A DNA stretch of 5,729 bases. Origin: an uncultured Campylobacter sp. (GTDB lineage Bacteria > Campylobacterota > Campylobacteria > Campylobacterales > Campylobacteraceae). Location of the stretch: NCBI GenBank assembly GCA_938041615.1, contig CALISV010000236.1:1-5729 (forward strand), written 5' to 3'. The position numbers and the translations under genes are program-made. This document shows positions 1 through 5,288 of this stretch, piece after piece (position 1 is the stretch's first letter; every line of letters starts with the position of its first letter). The notes beneath the pieces are model-generated. The model worked only from the letters and a program-made list of their open reading frames with translations, did no database searches and had not been told where the DNA came from.

Positions 1-90
1 GGCTCGGTCATTACCTACATGGTAACTCCCGTCGCCAAATTTAAAAGCGCCTCGTTTAGAACAAAAAATACTTCGCCTTATTTTTTTTGA
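1..90 (+). CDS. Possible C-terminal tail of an upstream gene (partial, uncertain)
   Basis: Frame 1 is open from the window edge to a TGA at 88-90 and gives 29 residues beginning GSVITYMVTPVAKFKS and ending SPYFF. The codons up to about position 60 (gtc, acc, tac, ccc, gcc, agc) resemble those of the downstream genes, and base composition falls sharply to AT-rich after that, as expected at a gene end. I do not recognise the peptide. The same stretch is also open on the minus strand in one frame, but that frame has no ATG, GTG or TTG, so a plus-strand gene end is the better reading. The evidence is weak because 29 open codons can occur by chance. Confidence 0.25.
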   Translation, partial: GSVITYMVTPVAKFKSASFRTKNTSPYFF

Positions 91-102
91 TTCAAATTTG
101 AA
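91..102. repeat. 12-bp perfect palindrome TTCAAATTTGAA
   Basis: The 12 bases equal their own reverse complement. It lies just after the T8 run at 81-88, about 145 bases upstream of the -10 box candidate. It could be a protein-binding site or a by-product of the AAATTT enrichment. No binding protein can be named. Confidence 0.5.
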
Positions 103-143
103 GTCAAACGGGGCTAGTATGCTACAAAAAAGTTGGATTTTAA

Positions 144-176
144 AAATTTGAGTATTTAAATTTAACGCTCAAATTT
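144..176. repeat. Inverted repeat AAATTTGAG / CTCAAATTT
   Basis: The arms at 144-152 and 168-176 are perfect 9-bp reverse complements separated by 15 bases, which contain another AAATTT. The same two half-sites are fused into an uninterrupted palindrome at 507-524. The repeat lies upstream of the predicted promoter, so it would act as DNA (operator or protein site) rather than as leader RNA. The stem is AT-rich and has no following T run, which argues against an intrinsic terminator. Confidence 0.55.
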
Positions 177-203
177 AACAATCCAAATCAACAAAAAACC
201 AAA

Positions 204-230
204 ATTTAAATCAAGATTTTTGATTTAAAT
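204..230. repeat. Perfect 11-bp inverted repeat next to the -10 box
   Basis: The arms ATTTAAATCAA (204-214) and TTGATTTAAAT (220-230) are exact reverse complements around the 5-base spacer GATTT. The right arm ends six bases before the TATAAT at 237-242, so a protein bound here would sit where RNA polymerase touches the promoter. This fits a repressor operator or an upstream regulator site. As a terminator it is poor, since only one G-C pair lies in each arm. Confidence 0.55.
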
Positions 231-236
231 CTTAGG

Positions 237-242
237 TATAAT
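237..242 (+). promoter_or_regulatory. Candidate sigma70 -10 box TATAAT for the operon
   Basis: The match to the -10 consensus is perfect, within GGTATAATTATC and preceded by T-rich DNA. Housekeeping promoters in Campylobacter typically combine a strong -10 with periodic T-rich DNA and no firm -35 element. A start of transcription near 248-250 would leave a leader of about 335 nt before the first gene. Weaker alternatives are TAAAAT at 550-555 and 557-562, which would give leaders of roughly 15-25 nt. No convincing sigma54 or sigma28 promoter was seen. Confidence 0.5.
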
Positions 243-311
243 TATCAAAAATGAGTTGAGGTAAGCTCAAATTTGCCTCGAGTAAATTTAGCATTTTCTC
301 GGTGCGGGTCT

Positions 312-351
312 GAGCCGTCCAAATTTAACGCAAAGCTAAATTTAAGCGCTC
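312..351 (+). other. Possible stem-loop in the leader RNA
   Basis: GAGC (312-315) can pair with GCTC (348-351), AAATTTA (321-327) with TAAATTT (337-343), and GC (330-331) with GC (335-336) around an AAA loop. Small internal loops and a two-base bulge interrupt the helix. The fold was found by hand, without energy calculation. It is plausible for the predicted transcript, but AAATTT density makes such pairing easy to find by chance. Confidence 0.3.
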
Positions 352-501
352 GGCGGCACGTAAAAGTCAAATTTAACGCGACGTAATCTCGCGGGCGTTT
401 AAATTTACAAAGTCGCGCGACGAACTCGGCTATGCGGCAAGTTCAAATTTAAGCAAAGCCGAATTTATAAAGGGCGCGGCGCGTAAAAATTGGCGGACAG
501 T

Positions 502-530
502 GCGGCAAATTTGAGCTCAAATTTAACCGC
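502..530 (+). other. 18-bp perfect palindrome within a hairpin before the first gene
   Basis: Positions 507-524 read AAATTTGAGCTCAAATTT and equal their own reverse complement. GCGG (502-505) and CCGC (527-530) extend the pairing across a 1x2 internal loop. As RNA this gives a 7-bp inner stem with an AGCU tetraloop plus a 4-bp GC outer stem, 52 bases before the start codon. As DNA it is a symmetric site for a dimeric regulator. There is no T run after it, so it does not look like an intrinsic terminator. Confidence 0.5.
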
Positions 531-570
531 GAACAAAAGCGAAACGAAATAAAATTTAAAATCTTAATAC

Positions 571-576
571 AAGGAG
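571..576 (+). promoter_or_regulatory. Strong ribosome binding site AAGGAG
   Basis: AAGGAG stands six bases before the ATG at 583 and is the best Shine-Dalgarno match in the window. It fixes the start of the binding-protein gene, which is otherwise supported by the signal peptide that begins at that Met. Confidence 0.85.
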
Positions 577-582
577 AAAGTT

Positions 583-1545
583 ATGAACAGACGAGGATTT
601 TTAGGACTCGGCGCGGCGCTGGGCGCGACTACGATGGCTCCTAGCCTTTTTGCGAAGGAAAACTTTACGATGTGGGGCGCGCCTGCGATCCCTAGCGTGA
701 TAATGGCAGTAGCAAGCATGCAAGGCGAACTAGCTAAGACGCACGACGTAAAGCTGCGCATCTGGAACACTCCGGACGTCCTGCGCGCTGGCGTTGCTAG
801 CGGCGATATAAAGGTCACTATGTCGCCCTCAAACGTCGCGGCGAACCTGCGAAATCAGGGGTTAAATTTCGCGATGTTAAATTTACTCACGCTAGGCGTC
901 ATGAACGCGATGATAAAGGACGAAAGTATCAAGACGCTCGAGGACTTCGTCGGCAAAAAAATCATAATGCCGTTTAAAAACGATATGCCCGATCTCGTGC
1001 TACGCGCGCTTTGCAAAAAACGCGGCATAGACGCGAGCAAGCTTGATATCACGTATACCCAGACTCCGCCTGAAGCGGTGGGGCTGTTTATCCAAAAGGA
1101 CTATGACGTGCTTATCGTACCGCAGCCTCTTAGCGAAGCGACGATTTTGCGCGGTAAAAAAGCGGGCGTAGCTGTGCATTACGGGCTTGATTTTCCTAAA
1201 ACTTGGGGCGAGAGCTTTGGTGCCAAACCATACATCCCGATGGCCGGAATCATCGTAAACGTGGACTACTACGAGGCAAATCGCGCGCTTTTTGAAACTC
1301 TGCATGCCGATCTAACAAGCGCGCTAAAATGGATTCTAGAAAATAAACAAAGCGCGGCTAAAATCGGCGCCGAGTATCTGCCTGCGCCCGAGCCTGCGCT
1401 AGTCGGGGCTTTTGATAAAGCAAATTTGACCGTAACAAAAGCGCATGAGTTGCAAGACGACGTGATGGCGTTTTTTGAGCAAATTTTCGAGTTTAATCCA
1501 AAGCTTCTCGGCGGCAAAATGCCTGATAAGAGCCTGTTTTTATGA
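583..1545 (+). CDS. ABC importer periplasmic substrate-binding protein, NMT1/SsuA/TauA type
   Basis: This is the receptor of an ABC importer, predicted to capture a small molecule in the periplasm and deliver it to the permease and ATPase encoded next. The 320-residue protein starts with an export signal, MNRRGFLGLG followed by a mild hydrophobic stretch and probable cleavage after Ala24 (SLFA/K). The twin arginines at 3-4 with F6 and L7 resemble a Tat signal. The mature part has the two-lobe layout of type 2 periplasmic binding proteins in the NMT1/SsuA-like class: lobe one from about 27 to 110 (VLRAGVASGDIKV), a turn at LEDFVGKKI near 119-127 that matches the class L-x-D-L-x-G-K-K-I pattern, lobe two to about 220, then a return to lobe one. 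The length is typical. The stop overlaps the permease start (ATGA). Ligands in this class include nitrate, sulfonates, taurine, bicarbonate and thiamine precursors, and nothing here singles one out. The nnrS neighbour hints at a nitrogen-oxide or respiratory role, which is inference. Confidence 0.85.
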   Translation: MNRRGFLGLGAALGATTMAPSLFAKENFTMWGAPAIPSVIMAVASMQGELAKTHDVKLRIWNTPDVLRAGVASGDIKVTMSPSNVAANLRNQGLNFAMLNLLTLGVMNAMIKDESIKTLEDFVGKKIIMPFKNDMPDLVLRALCKKRGIDASKLDITYTQTPPEAVGLFIQKDYDVLIVPQPLSEATILRGKKAGVAVHYGLDFPKTWGESFGAKPYIPMAGIIVNVDYYEANRALFETLHADLTSALKWILENKQSAAKIGAEYLPAPEPALVGAFDKANLTVTKAHELQDDVMAFFEQIFEFNPKLLGGKMPDKSLFL

Positions 1546-2357
1546 TACTCGTCGATAACGTCAAAAAAGACCGTGGCGCGTTTTTAAAAGTCGCAGACTA
1601 CCTTTGGGGCGGCTTTAGCGGTCTTGCGACGATAGCGCTTATCATCGCGCTTTGGCAGATCGGCAGCGAGCTGGGAGGGGAGTTTTTGCTCCCGGCTCCG
1701 CAGGCCGTTTTCGTGCGGGCTTACGAGCTTTTGGCGGATTATAAAAACAGCGAGATAAACATCACTCTCGTGCGCTCGCTAGTGGGAGTCGGTACGGCCT
1801 GTGCCATCGGTATCACGCTGGGTCTGGTTGCGGGAGCGTATAGAAGCTTTGCCGCATTTTTAAAGCCCGTGATCACGACGCTGCTTTCTATGCCGCCTAT
1901 TATTTGGATTGTTTTAGCTATATTTTGGTTCGGGTTTGGCGACGAGGGGGAAATTTTAGCCGTAAACGTCGTTTTTACCATCATCATCACGGTTTTGCCG
2001 CTAACCTTTGCTAGCTCGATGGTCGGCATGATGAGCGTGAGCGAGGAGCTAAAGGAGATGTTTGACGCGTATAAGCTAGGCGTTTGCAAAAAGATTCGCC
2101 ACCTATACGTTCCGCACCTAACCAGCCACATCATCAGCTCTCTAAGCGTCGCCGTGGGCATGGGCGTAAAGATCGTCATCATGGGCGAGCTACTAGGCGC
2201 AAACGACGGTATGGGCGCTAAGATCGCGAGCGCTAGAGTGATGCTAGATACAACCGAAGTGATGGCCTACGTCGTGCTTACTATCGCTATCATTATGCTT
2301 TTTGAGTATCTGGTTATCGAGCCGCTAAAGATCACGCTAATGCCGTGGAAAAGGTAG
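1542..2357 (+). CDS. ABC importer permease, TauC/SsuC/NrtB type
   Basis: This inner-membrane subunit forms the translocation channel, presumably as a homodimer because only one permease gene is present. The 271 residues show about six membrane segments, near 24-42, 80-98, 109-131, 138-155, 197-217 and 241-260. LLPAP at 49-53 after the first span is typical of the nitrate/sulfonate/taurine permease group. The cytoplasmic coupling (EAA) loop can be placed at about 172-191 (E172 to P191, ending IRHLYVP), with Lys178 where Gly is usual. MGELLGA at 214-220 followed by GMGAKI is also characteristic of the group. The ATG at 1542 overlaps the preceding stop by four bases (ATGA), the classic arrangement for coupled translation; only a weak AAGAG lies upstream (1528-1532). 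The family is clear. The substrate is unknown. Confidence 0.88.
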   Translation: MILVDNVKKDRGAFLKVADYLWGGFSGLATIALIIALWQIGSELGGEFLLPAPQAVFVRAYELLADYKNSEINITLVRSLVGVGTACAIGITLGLVAGAYRSFAAFLKPVITTLLSMPPIIWIVLAIFWFGFGDEGEILAVNVVFTIIITVLPLTFASSMVGMMSVSEELKEMFDAYKLGVCKKIRHLYVPHLTSHIISSLSVAVGMGVKIVIMGELLGANDGMGAKIASARVMLDTTEVMAYVVLTIAIIMLFEYLVIEPLKITLMPWKR

Positions 2358-2363
2358 TTTGTG

Positions 2364-3053
2364 ATGCTGGAACTTCAAAATTTAGAATACGAAATTTTGC
2401 GCGACAAGGTCGTGCGCGATTTTAGTTTAAGGGTCGGCGCGGGCGAAGTAGTGACGCTATTTGGGGCGAGCGGCTGCGGTAAAACCACGATCCTGCGCCT
2501 GATCTCGGGGCTTATCGATCCGCGCAAAGGCAAGATAATCAATAAATTTAATAAAACGACCTATCTCTTTCAGGAAAATCGCCTGCTCGAGTGGAAAAAT
2601 GCGCTCGAAAACGTACTGCTCGTGATGGACGAATCCGATGAAAAGGCTGTGCTAGAGCTCTTTGCTAGACTTGGGCTAACGGAAAAAGATGCGCTAAAGT
2701 ACCCTGACGAGCTAAGCGGCGGTATGCGCCAAAGGGTAGCCTTCGTGCGGGCGATCGTGACAAAGCCTGATTTGTTGCTGATGGATGAGCCGTTTTCGGG
2801 GCTTGATTATGATATGAAAGAAATCCTGATAGACATCATCACGCGCCGCGTCGAGGAGGGTATGAGCGTCGTGCTAGTGACTCACGACAGGATGGAGGCC
2901 GCGCGCATGTCTAGTAAAATTTGCTTTTTAGCGAGCAAGGGCGCGGTGATCGAGCGCGAGCTGGAGCTTGACCGCGCCTTTTCGCAGCGGGATTTTGCCT
3001 ACGCTAGCGGCGTGATAGACGAAAATTTTAAAGGAAAAATTTATTATGATTAA
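2364..3053 (+). CDS. ABC importer ATP-binding protein, TauB/SsuB/NrtD type
   Basis: This is the cytoplasmic motor that hydrolyses ATP to drive import through the preceding permease. With the ATG at 2364 the protein has 229 residues and all core motifs: Walker A GASGCGKTT (34-42), Q-loop Gln70 in YLFQENRLLEW, signature LSGGMRQR (117-124), Walker B LLLMDEP with Asp141 and Glu142, D-loop SGLD (145-148), and switch His174 in LVTHD. The Q-loop region LLEWKNALENV matches the L-L-P-W-x-x-x-x-x-N-V pattern of the nitrate/sulfonate/taurine group. A GTG at 2361 directly before the ATG is an alternative start adding one residue. The AAGG at 2350-2353, inside the end of the permease gene, could serve either. 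The protein is short, with no extra C-terminal regulatory domain. Its stop overlaps the next gene by eight bases. Confidence 0.9.
   Translation: MLELQNLEYEILRDKVVRDFSLRVGAGEVVTLFGASGCGKTTILRLISGLIDPRKGKIINKFNKTTYLFQENRLLEWKNALENVLLVMDESDEKAVLELFARLGLTEKDALKYPDELSGGMRQRVAFVRAIVTKPDLLLMDEPFSGLDYDMKEILIDIITRRVEEGMSVVLVTHDRMEAARMSSKICFLASKGAVIERELELDRAFSQRDFAYASGVIDENFKGKIYYD
3031..3035 (+). promoter_or_regulatory. Ribosome binding site inside the ATPase gene for nnrS
   Basis: AAGGA lies ten bases before the ATG at 3046, within the last codons of the ATPase gene. Together with the eight-base overlap ATGATTAA it supports translation of nnrS by ribosomes finishing the ATPase, and so membership of the same operon. 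Confidence 0.6.
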
Positions 3054-4152
3054 CGACTTTTTCACCCATCCGATGAGAATTTTTTTCCTTACGAGCGCGG
3101 TTTGCGCGGTGCTGGGCGGTGCGGTGTTTTTTACGCCCGTGGATTTTGTTAGCTGGCACAAATTTATCTTTTTGCACCTTGTTGCAGCGCTTGCGTATGC
3201 GGGATTTTTGCTAACGGGACTAACTGATTGGACGAATTTTAGCGGAGGGCTAAAAAAGCACGCCTACGTTATGTTTTCGTTTTTTGCGGCGAGTTTTTTT
3301 AGCGCGTTTTTTAGCCTGTTTGCGGCTCATTTTTTTATGGCGCTTTTTTGGGCATATCTGGCGGGGCTTTGCGTTTATATGATCTGGCTTGATAGAAACG
3401 ACGATCAGCTGGGGGTTTTGGCATTTTTACTAGGCATTTTGGGCTTTGAGATTTACTATCTGCTTAGCGGCGAGGAGAAATTTTTAAATTTACAAATCCA
3501 TCTGCACGTTATTGCGATTTTGCTCGTATCTTTTCGCGTTAGCGTGGTGCTTGGCAAAGAGGCTCTAAACCGCGAGCCCGGTATGCAAGACGCGGCTTTC
3601 GTGCCAAATTTCGTCTATAAAAACATCGCGATCGTTAGCGTTTGCGCGTTTTTGTTAGTTAGCGTGTTTTTTGAAGGCAGCAAGGCGGTAAATTTTGCCG
3701 CGATAGCCTGCGGTAGCGCGATTTTAGCCAAGCTAAAAGAGTGGCACTACAAGGAGCTTTTGCGCCATAGCTTCGTGATTTATTACTACCTGATGCAGCT
3801 TTTGCTGGCGGTGGCTTATGTCGGTTACGGCGCGAGCGGGATTTTGGGCCTGGGGCTAGAGACAAATATGCTGCACGTCATCGCGCTAAACGGCATTATT
3901 TTTAGCATTATGCTTATCTTTAATATCGCGGGTCTGCGCCACAGCGGGCAGGAGCTTGAGTTTTTACGCCTGAGCAAGATCGCTTTTGCGCTCGTTGTCG
4001 TTGCCGGCGTTTGCAGGGGCTTTTTGGCTTACGTTTGGAGCGGATTTTATATCCATCTACCCGCGACGCTTATCGCCGTAGCCTTCGCGCTTTGGTTTAT
4101 CGATTTTTATAAAATTTTTAGAGATAACGAGTTTAGCGACGATCCGGAGTAG
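3046..4152 (+). CDS. nnrS: NnrS-family multi-span membrane protein
   Basis: NnrS proteins are haem- and copper-containing inner-membrane proteins with about twelve spans, linked to denitrification and protection from nitric oxide stress. This 368-residue protein is very hydrophobic, with roughly eleven or twelve segments. The N-terminal family block is clear: HPMRIFFLTSAVCAVL (8-23), Trp37-His38, then AGFLLTGLTDWT (52-63), matching the usual A-G-F-L-L-T-A...W-T pattern. A second block at 277-301 (HVIALNG...LRHSGQELE) corresponds to the conserved H...R-x-x-x-G-H-T-G-R region. Candidate metal-ligand histidines are 38, 44, 152, 154, 277 and 299. Oddities: the usual W-x-x-H-E-M appears as WHKF, and the protein is somewhat shorter than the roughly 400 residues common in the family. 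It is coupled to the ATPase gene and ends one base from the convergent exporter gene. Family assignment is good; the exact biochemical activity is not established even for the family. Confidence 0.78.
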   Translation: MINDFFTHPMRIFFLTSAVCAVLGGAVFFTPVDFVSWHKFIFLHLVAALAYAGFLLTGLTDWTNFSGGLKKHAYVMFSFFAASFFSAFFSLFAAHFFMALFWAYLAGLCVYMIWLDRNDDQLGVLAFLLGILGFEIYYLLSGEEKFLNLQIHLHVIAILLVSFRVSVVLGKEALNREPGMQDAAFVPNFVYKNIAIVSVCAFLLVSVFFEGSKAVNFAAIACGSAILAKLKEWHYKELLRHSFVIYYYLMQLLLAVAYVGYGASGILGLGLETNMLHVIALNGIIFSIMLIFNIAGLRHSGQELEFLRLSKIAFALVVVAGVCRGFLAYVWSGFYIHLPATLIAVAFALWFIDFYKIFRDNEFSDDPE

Positions 4153-4153
4153 G

Positions 4154-5278
4154 CTAATCCAGCGTCCTTTTATACCTAGCGAGCGATATGGCCGTGCTAA
4201 CGCATAAAAACGCCAAAATCGCGGCCAGGTCGTAGTAAAAATCGCTAAGTTGGGCGCTTTTTAGCCATACGCCTCTAATGATACGCAAAAAATGCGTCAG
4301 CGGAAAGCACTCGCCGATAAACTGCGCCCACGCGGGCATCCCGTAAAAAGGAAGCATAAATCCCGACAGCAACATCGAAGGCAAAAAGAAAAAATAAGTC
4401 ATCTGCATCGCCTGCAGCTGGCTGCGAGCTAGCGTGCTAAAGGTAAATCCCACGCCCAAATTTGCAAGCATCAGCAAGGTGCAAGCCGTAAAAAGCGCGG
4501 CCCAATCTCCGATAGCGGGCAGTCCAAACAGCAGCCTCGCTATCAACAAAAGCGCGCCTACTTGCAGGTAGACTATGAGTAGGTAGGGTAAAATTTTGCC
4601 TATCATCACCTCAGCCGGGCGCAACGGAGCGGCGAGGAGATTTTCCATCGTGCCGTGCTCAAACTCCTTCGTCACCGATATGCTCGTTAGCAGGATCGTC
4701 GTTAGCGTGAGCAAGATACCCATGAGTCCCGGGATGATCTGATAGCGCGTGAGTAGCTCGGGGTTGTAGCGAGAGTGTGCGCGCAGCTCAAATTCCACTC
4801 TAGGCTGGGCGTAGCTGGGCTTGTCTCTAGCTAGAGCTTGCTCAAAAGCTATTTGCAGCGCGGCTGCGGCGCCCGAGTTTGCCGAGGGATCGGTGGCGTC
4901 GGTGGCGATTAAAATTTTAGGCGTTTGGCCTCGCATGAGGTCGCGTTCTAAATTCGGCGGAAAATAGATAATAAACTGCGCCTCGCCGCTTTGCATCATA
5001 GCTTCGGCTCTAGCTGCGCCCGCGCCGACGTGTTTGACGTCGAAAAACTCCGTATTTTTCATCGCGCTAACTAGCGAGCGGGTGAGCTTGCCGCCGCTAT
5101 CAGCGATCACTACGGCTGAGGGCAGGTGGCGAGGGTTGTTGTTTATCGCATAACCAAAAAGCAGCATCAGCATCAGCGGCATCGCGATGATCATCGCTAG
5201 CGTCGCGCGGTCTCTTAAAATTTGACGAAATTCCTTTACGATCATCGCTGCGGTGCGTGAAAACGAGATAAATTTCAT
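4154..5278 (-). CDS. ABC-2 type exporter permease, YhhJ/YbhR/YbhS-like
   Basis: This is the membrane subunit of an ABC exporter that works with the ATPase encoded just upstream. The 374 residues follow the family plan: a cytoplasmic N-terminus (KEFRQILRDRATLAMI, 15-30), a first span near 27-44, a large extracytoplasmic domain from about 45 to 180, then five spans near 181-203, 225-250, 258-282, 292-312 and 348-367. The conserved cytoplasmic segment KEFEHGTMENLLAAPL (204-219) and the LSGFMLPFYGMPAWAQF...FPLTHFLRIIRGV block (314-347) are hallmarks of ABC-2 permeases. The length is typical. The start ATG (5276-5278) has AGGAG ahead of it, overlapping the ATPase stop. Homologues export drugs, dyes or other hydrophobic compounds, and in Gram-negative bacteria usually work with an HlyD-type periplasmic adaptor. 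No adaptor is visible here, and the substrate is unknown. Confidence 0.88.
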   Translation of the reverse strand: MKFISFSRTAAMIVKEFRQILRDRATLAMIIAMPLMLMLLFGYAINNNPRHLPSAVVIADSGGKLTRSLVSAMKNTEFFDVKHVGAGAARAEAMMQSGEAQFIIYFPPNLERDLMRGQTPKILIATDATDPSANSGAAAALQIAFEQALARDKPSYAQPRVEFELRAHSRYNPELLTRYQIIPGLMGILLTLTTILLTSISVTKEFEHGTMENLLAAPLRPAEVMIGKILPYLLIVYLQVGALLLIARLLFGLPAIGDWAALFTACTLLMLANLGVGFTFSTLARSQLQAMQMTYFFFLPSMLLSGFMLPFYGMPAWAQFIGECFPLTHFLRIIRGVWLKSAQLSDFYYDLAAILAFLCVSTAISLARYKRTLD

Positions 5279-5282
5279 CGCC

Positions 5283-5288
5283 GCTCCT
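5283..5288 (-). promoter_or_regulatory. Ribosome binding site for the exporter permease, shared with the ATPase stop
   Basis: Reading the minus strand, TTAGGAGCGGCGATG places AGGAG about five bases before the permease ATG, and its first two bases are the end of the TAG stop of the ATPase. Ribosomes finishing the ATPase can therefore reinitiate at once, which supports a single transcript and balanced subunit synthesis. Confidence 0.7.

Larger units (their letters stand above)
37..557. repeat. Cluster of sixteen AAATTT words
   Basis: AAATTT starts at 37, 94, 144, 158, 171, 202, 269, 284, 321, 338, 369, 401, 445, 507, 519 and 552. Most copies are extended as CAAATTT or AAATTTAA. The spacing is irregular (12 to 67 bases), so this is not a tandem repeat. 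The remaining 5.1 kb contains only about two dozen copies by eye, so the leader is several-fold enriched. The word is self-complementary, so any two copies can pair in DNA or RNA. It may simply reflect a word favoured across the genome in these campylobacters. Confidence 0.8.
91..582. other. Intergenic leader region upstream of the importer-nnrS operon
   Basis: No gene can be supported in these 492 bases. All three plus-strand frames and most minus-strand frames are broken by stops, largely because each AAATTTAA word supplies TAA or TTA. The stretch from 91 to about 260 is AT-rich and contains the promoter candidate. From about 261 to 540 GC-rich segments alternate with AAATTT words and several segments can fold into hairpins. 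Inside the predicted transcript this part would be a long untranslated leader. I see no tRNA, known riboswitch core or CRISPR repeat. Confidence 0.7.

Noticed and set aside
78..88. T8 run as an intrinsic terminator for the upstream gene
   Set aside because: No GC-rich hairpin stands directly before the run.
1..168. Open minus-strand frame of about 56 codons reading off the left edge
   Set aside because: It contains no ATG, GTG or TTG start codon and half of it is AT-rich intergenic DNA, so it looks like chance openness.
299..320. Resemblance to the start of a TPP riboswitch (GGTGC followed by CTGAG)
   Set aside because: The defining later core (C-T-G-A-T, TAATGCCAGCG and AGGGA segments) is absent downstream, so the thiamine-sensing fold cannot form.
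412..421. GTCGCGCGAC 10-bp palindrome
   Set aside because: It is short and made of CG-rich words that are common in the coding DNA here; it has no second copy or positional meaning.
91..582. NssR-type box TTAAC-N4-GTTAA expected for Campylobacter nitrosative-stress genes
   Set aside because: TTAAC occurs several times as part of AAATTTAAC, but no paired GTTAA follows at the right spacing.
1000..1517. Minus-strand open frames of 82 and 101 codons inside the binding-protein gene
   Set aside because: They lie opposite a clear gene with a strong ribosome site and recognised domain, give no recognisable protein, and are shadows of its codon use. The 147-codon frame at 1739-2182 is rejected on the same grounds.
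3294..3300. T7 run in nnrS as a possible phase-variation tract
   Set aside because: Seven T's coding for Phe is ordinary in this Phe-rich protein; Campylobacter phase variation normally uses longer poly-G or poly-C tracts, and none is present.
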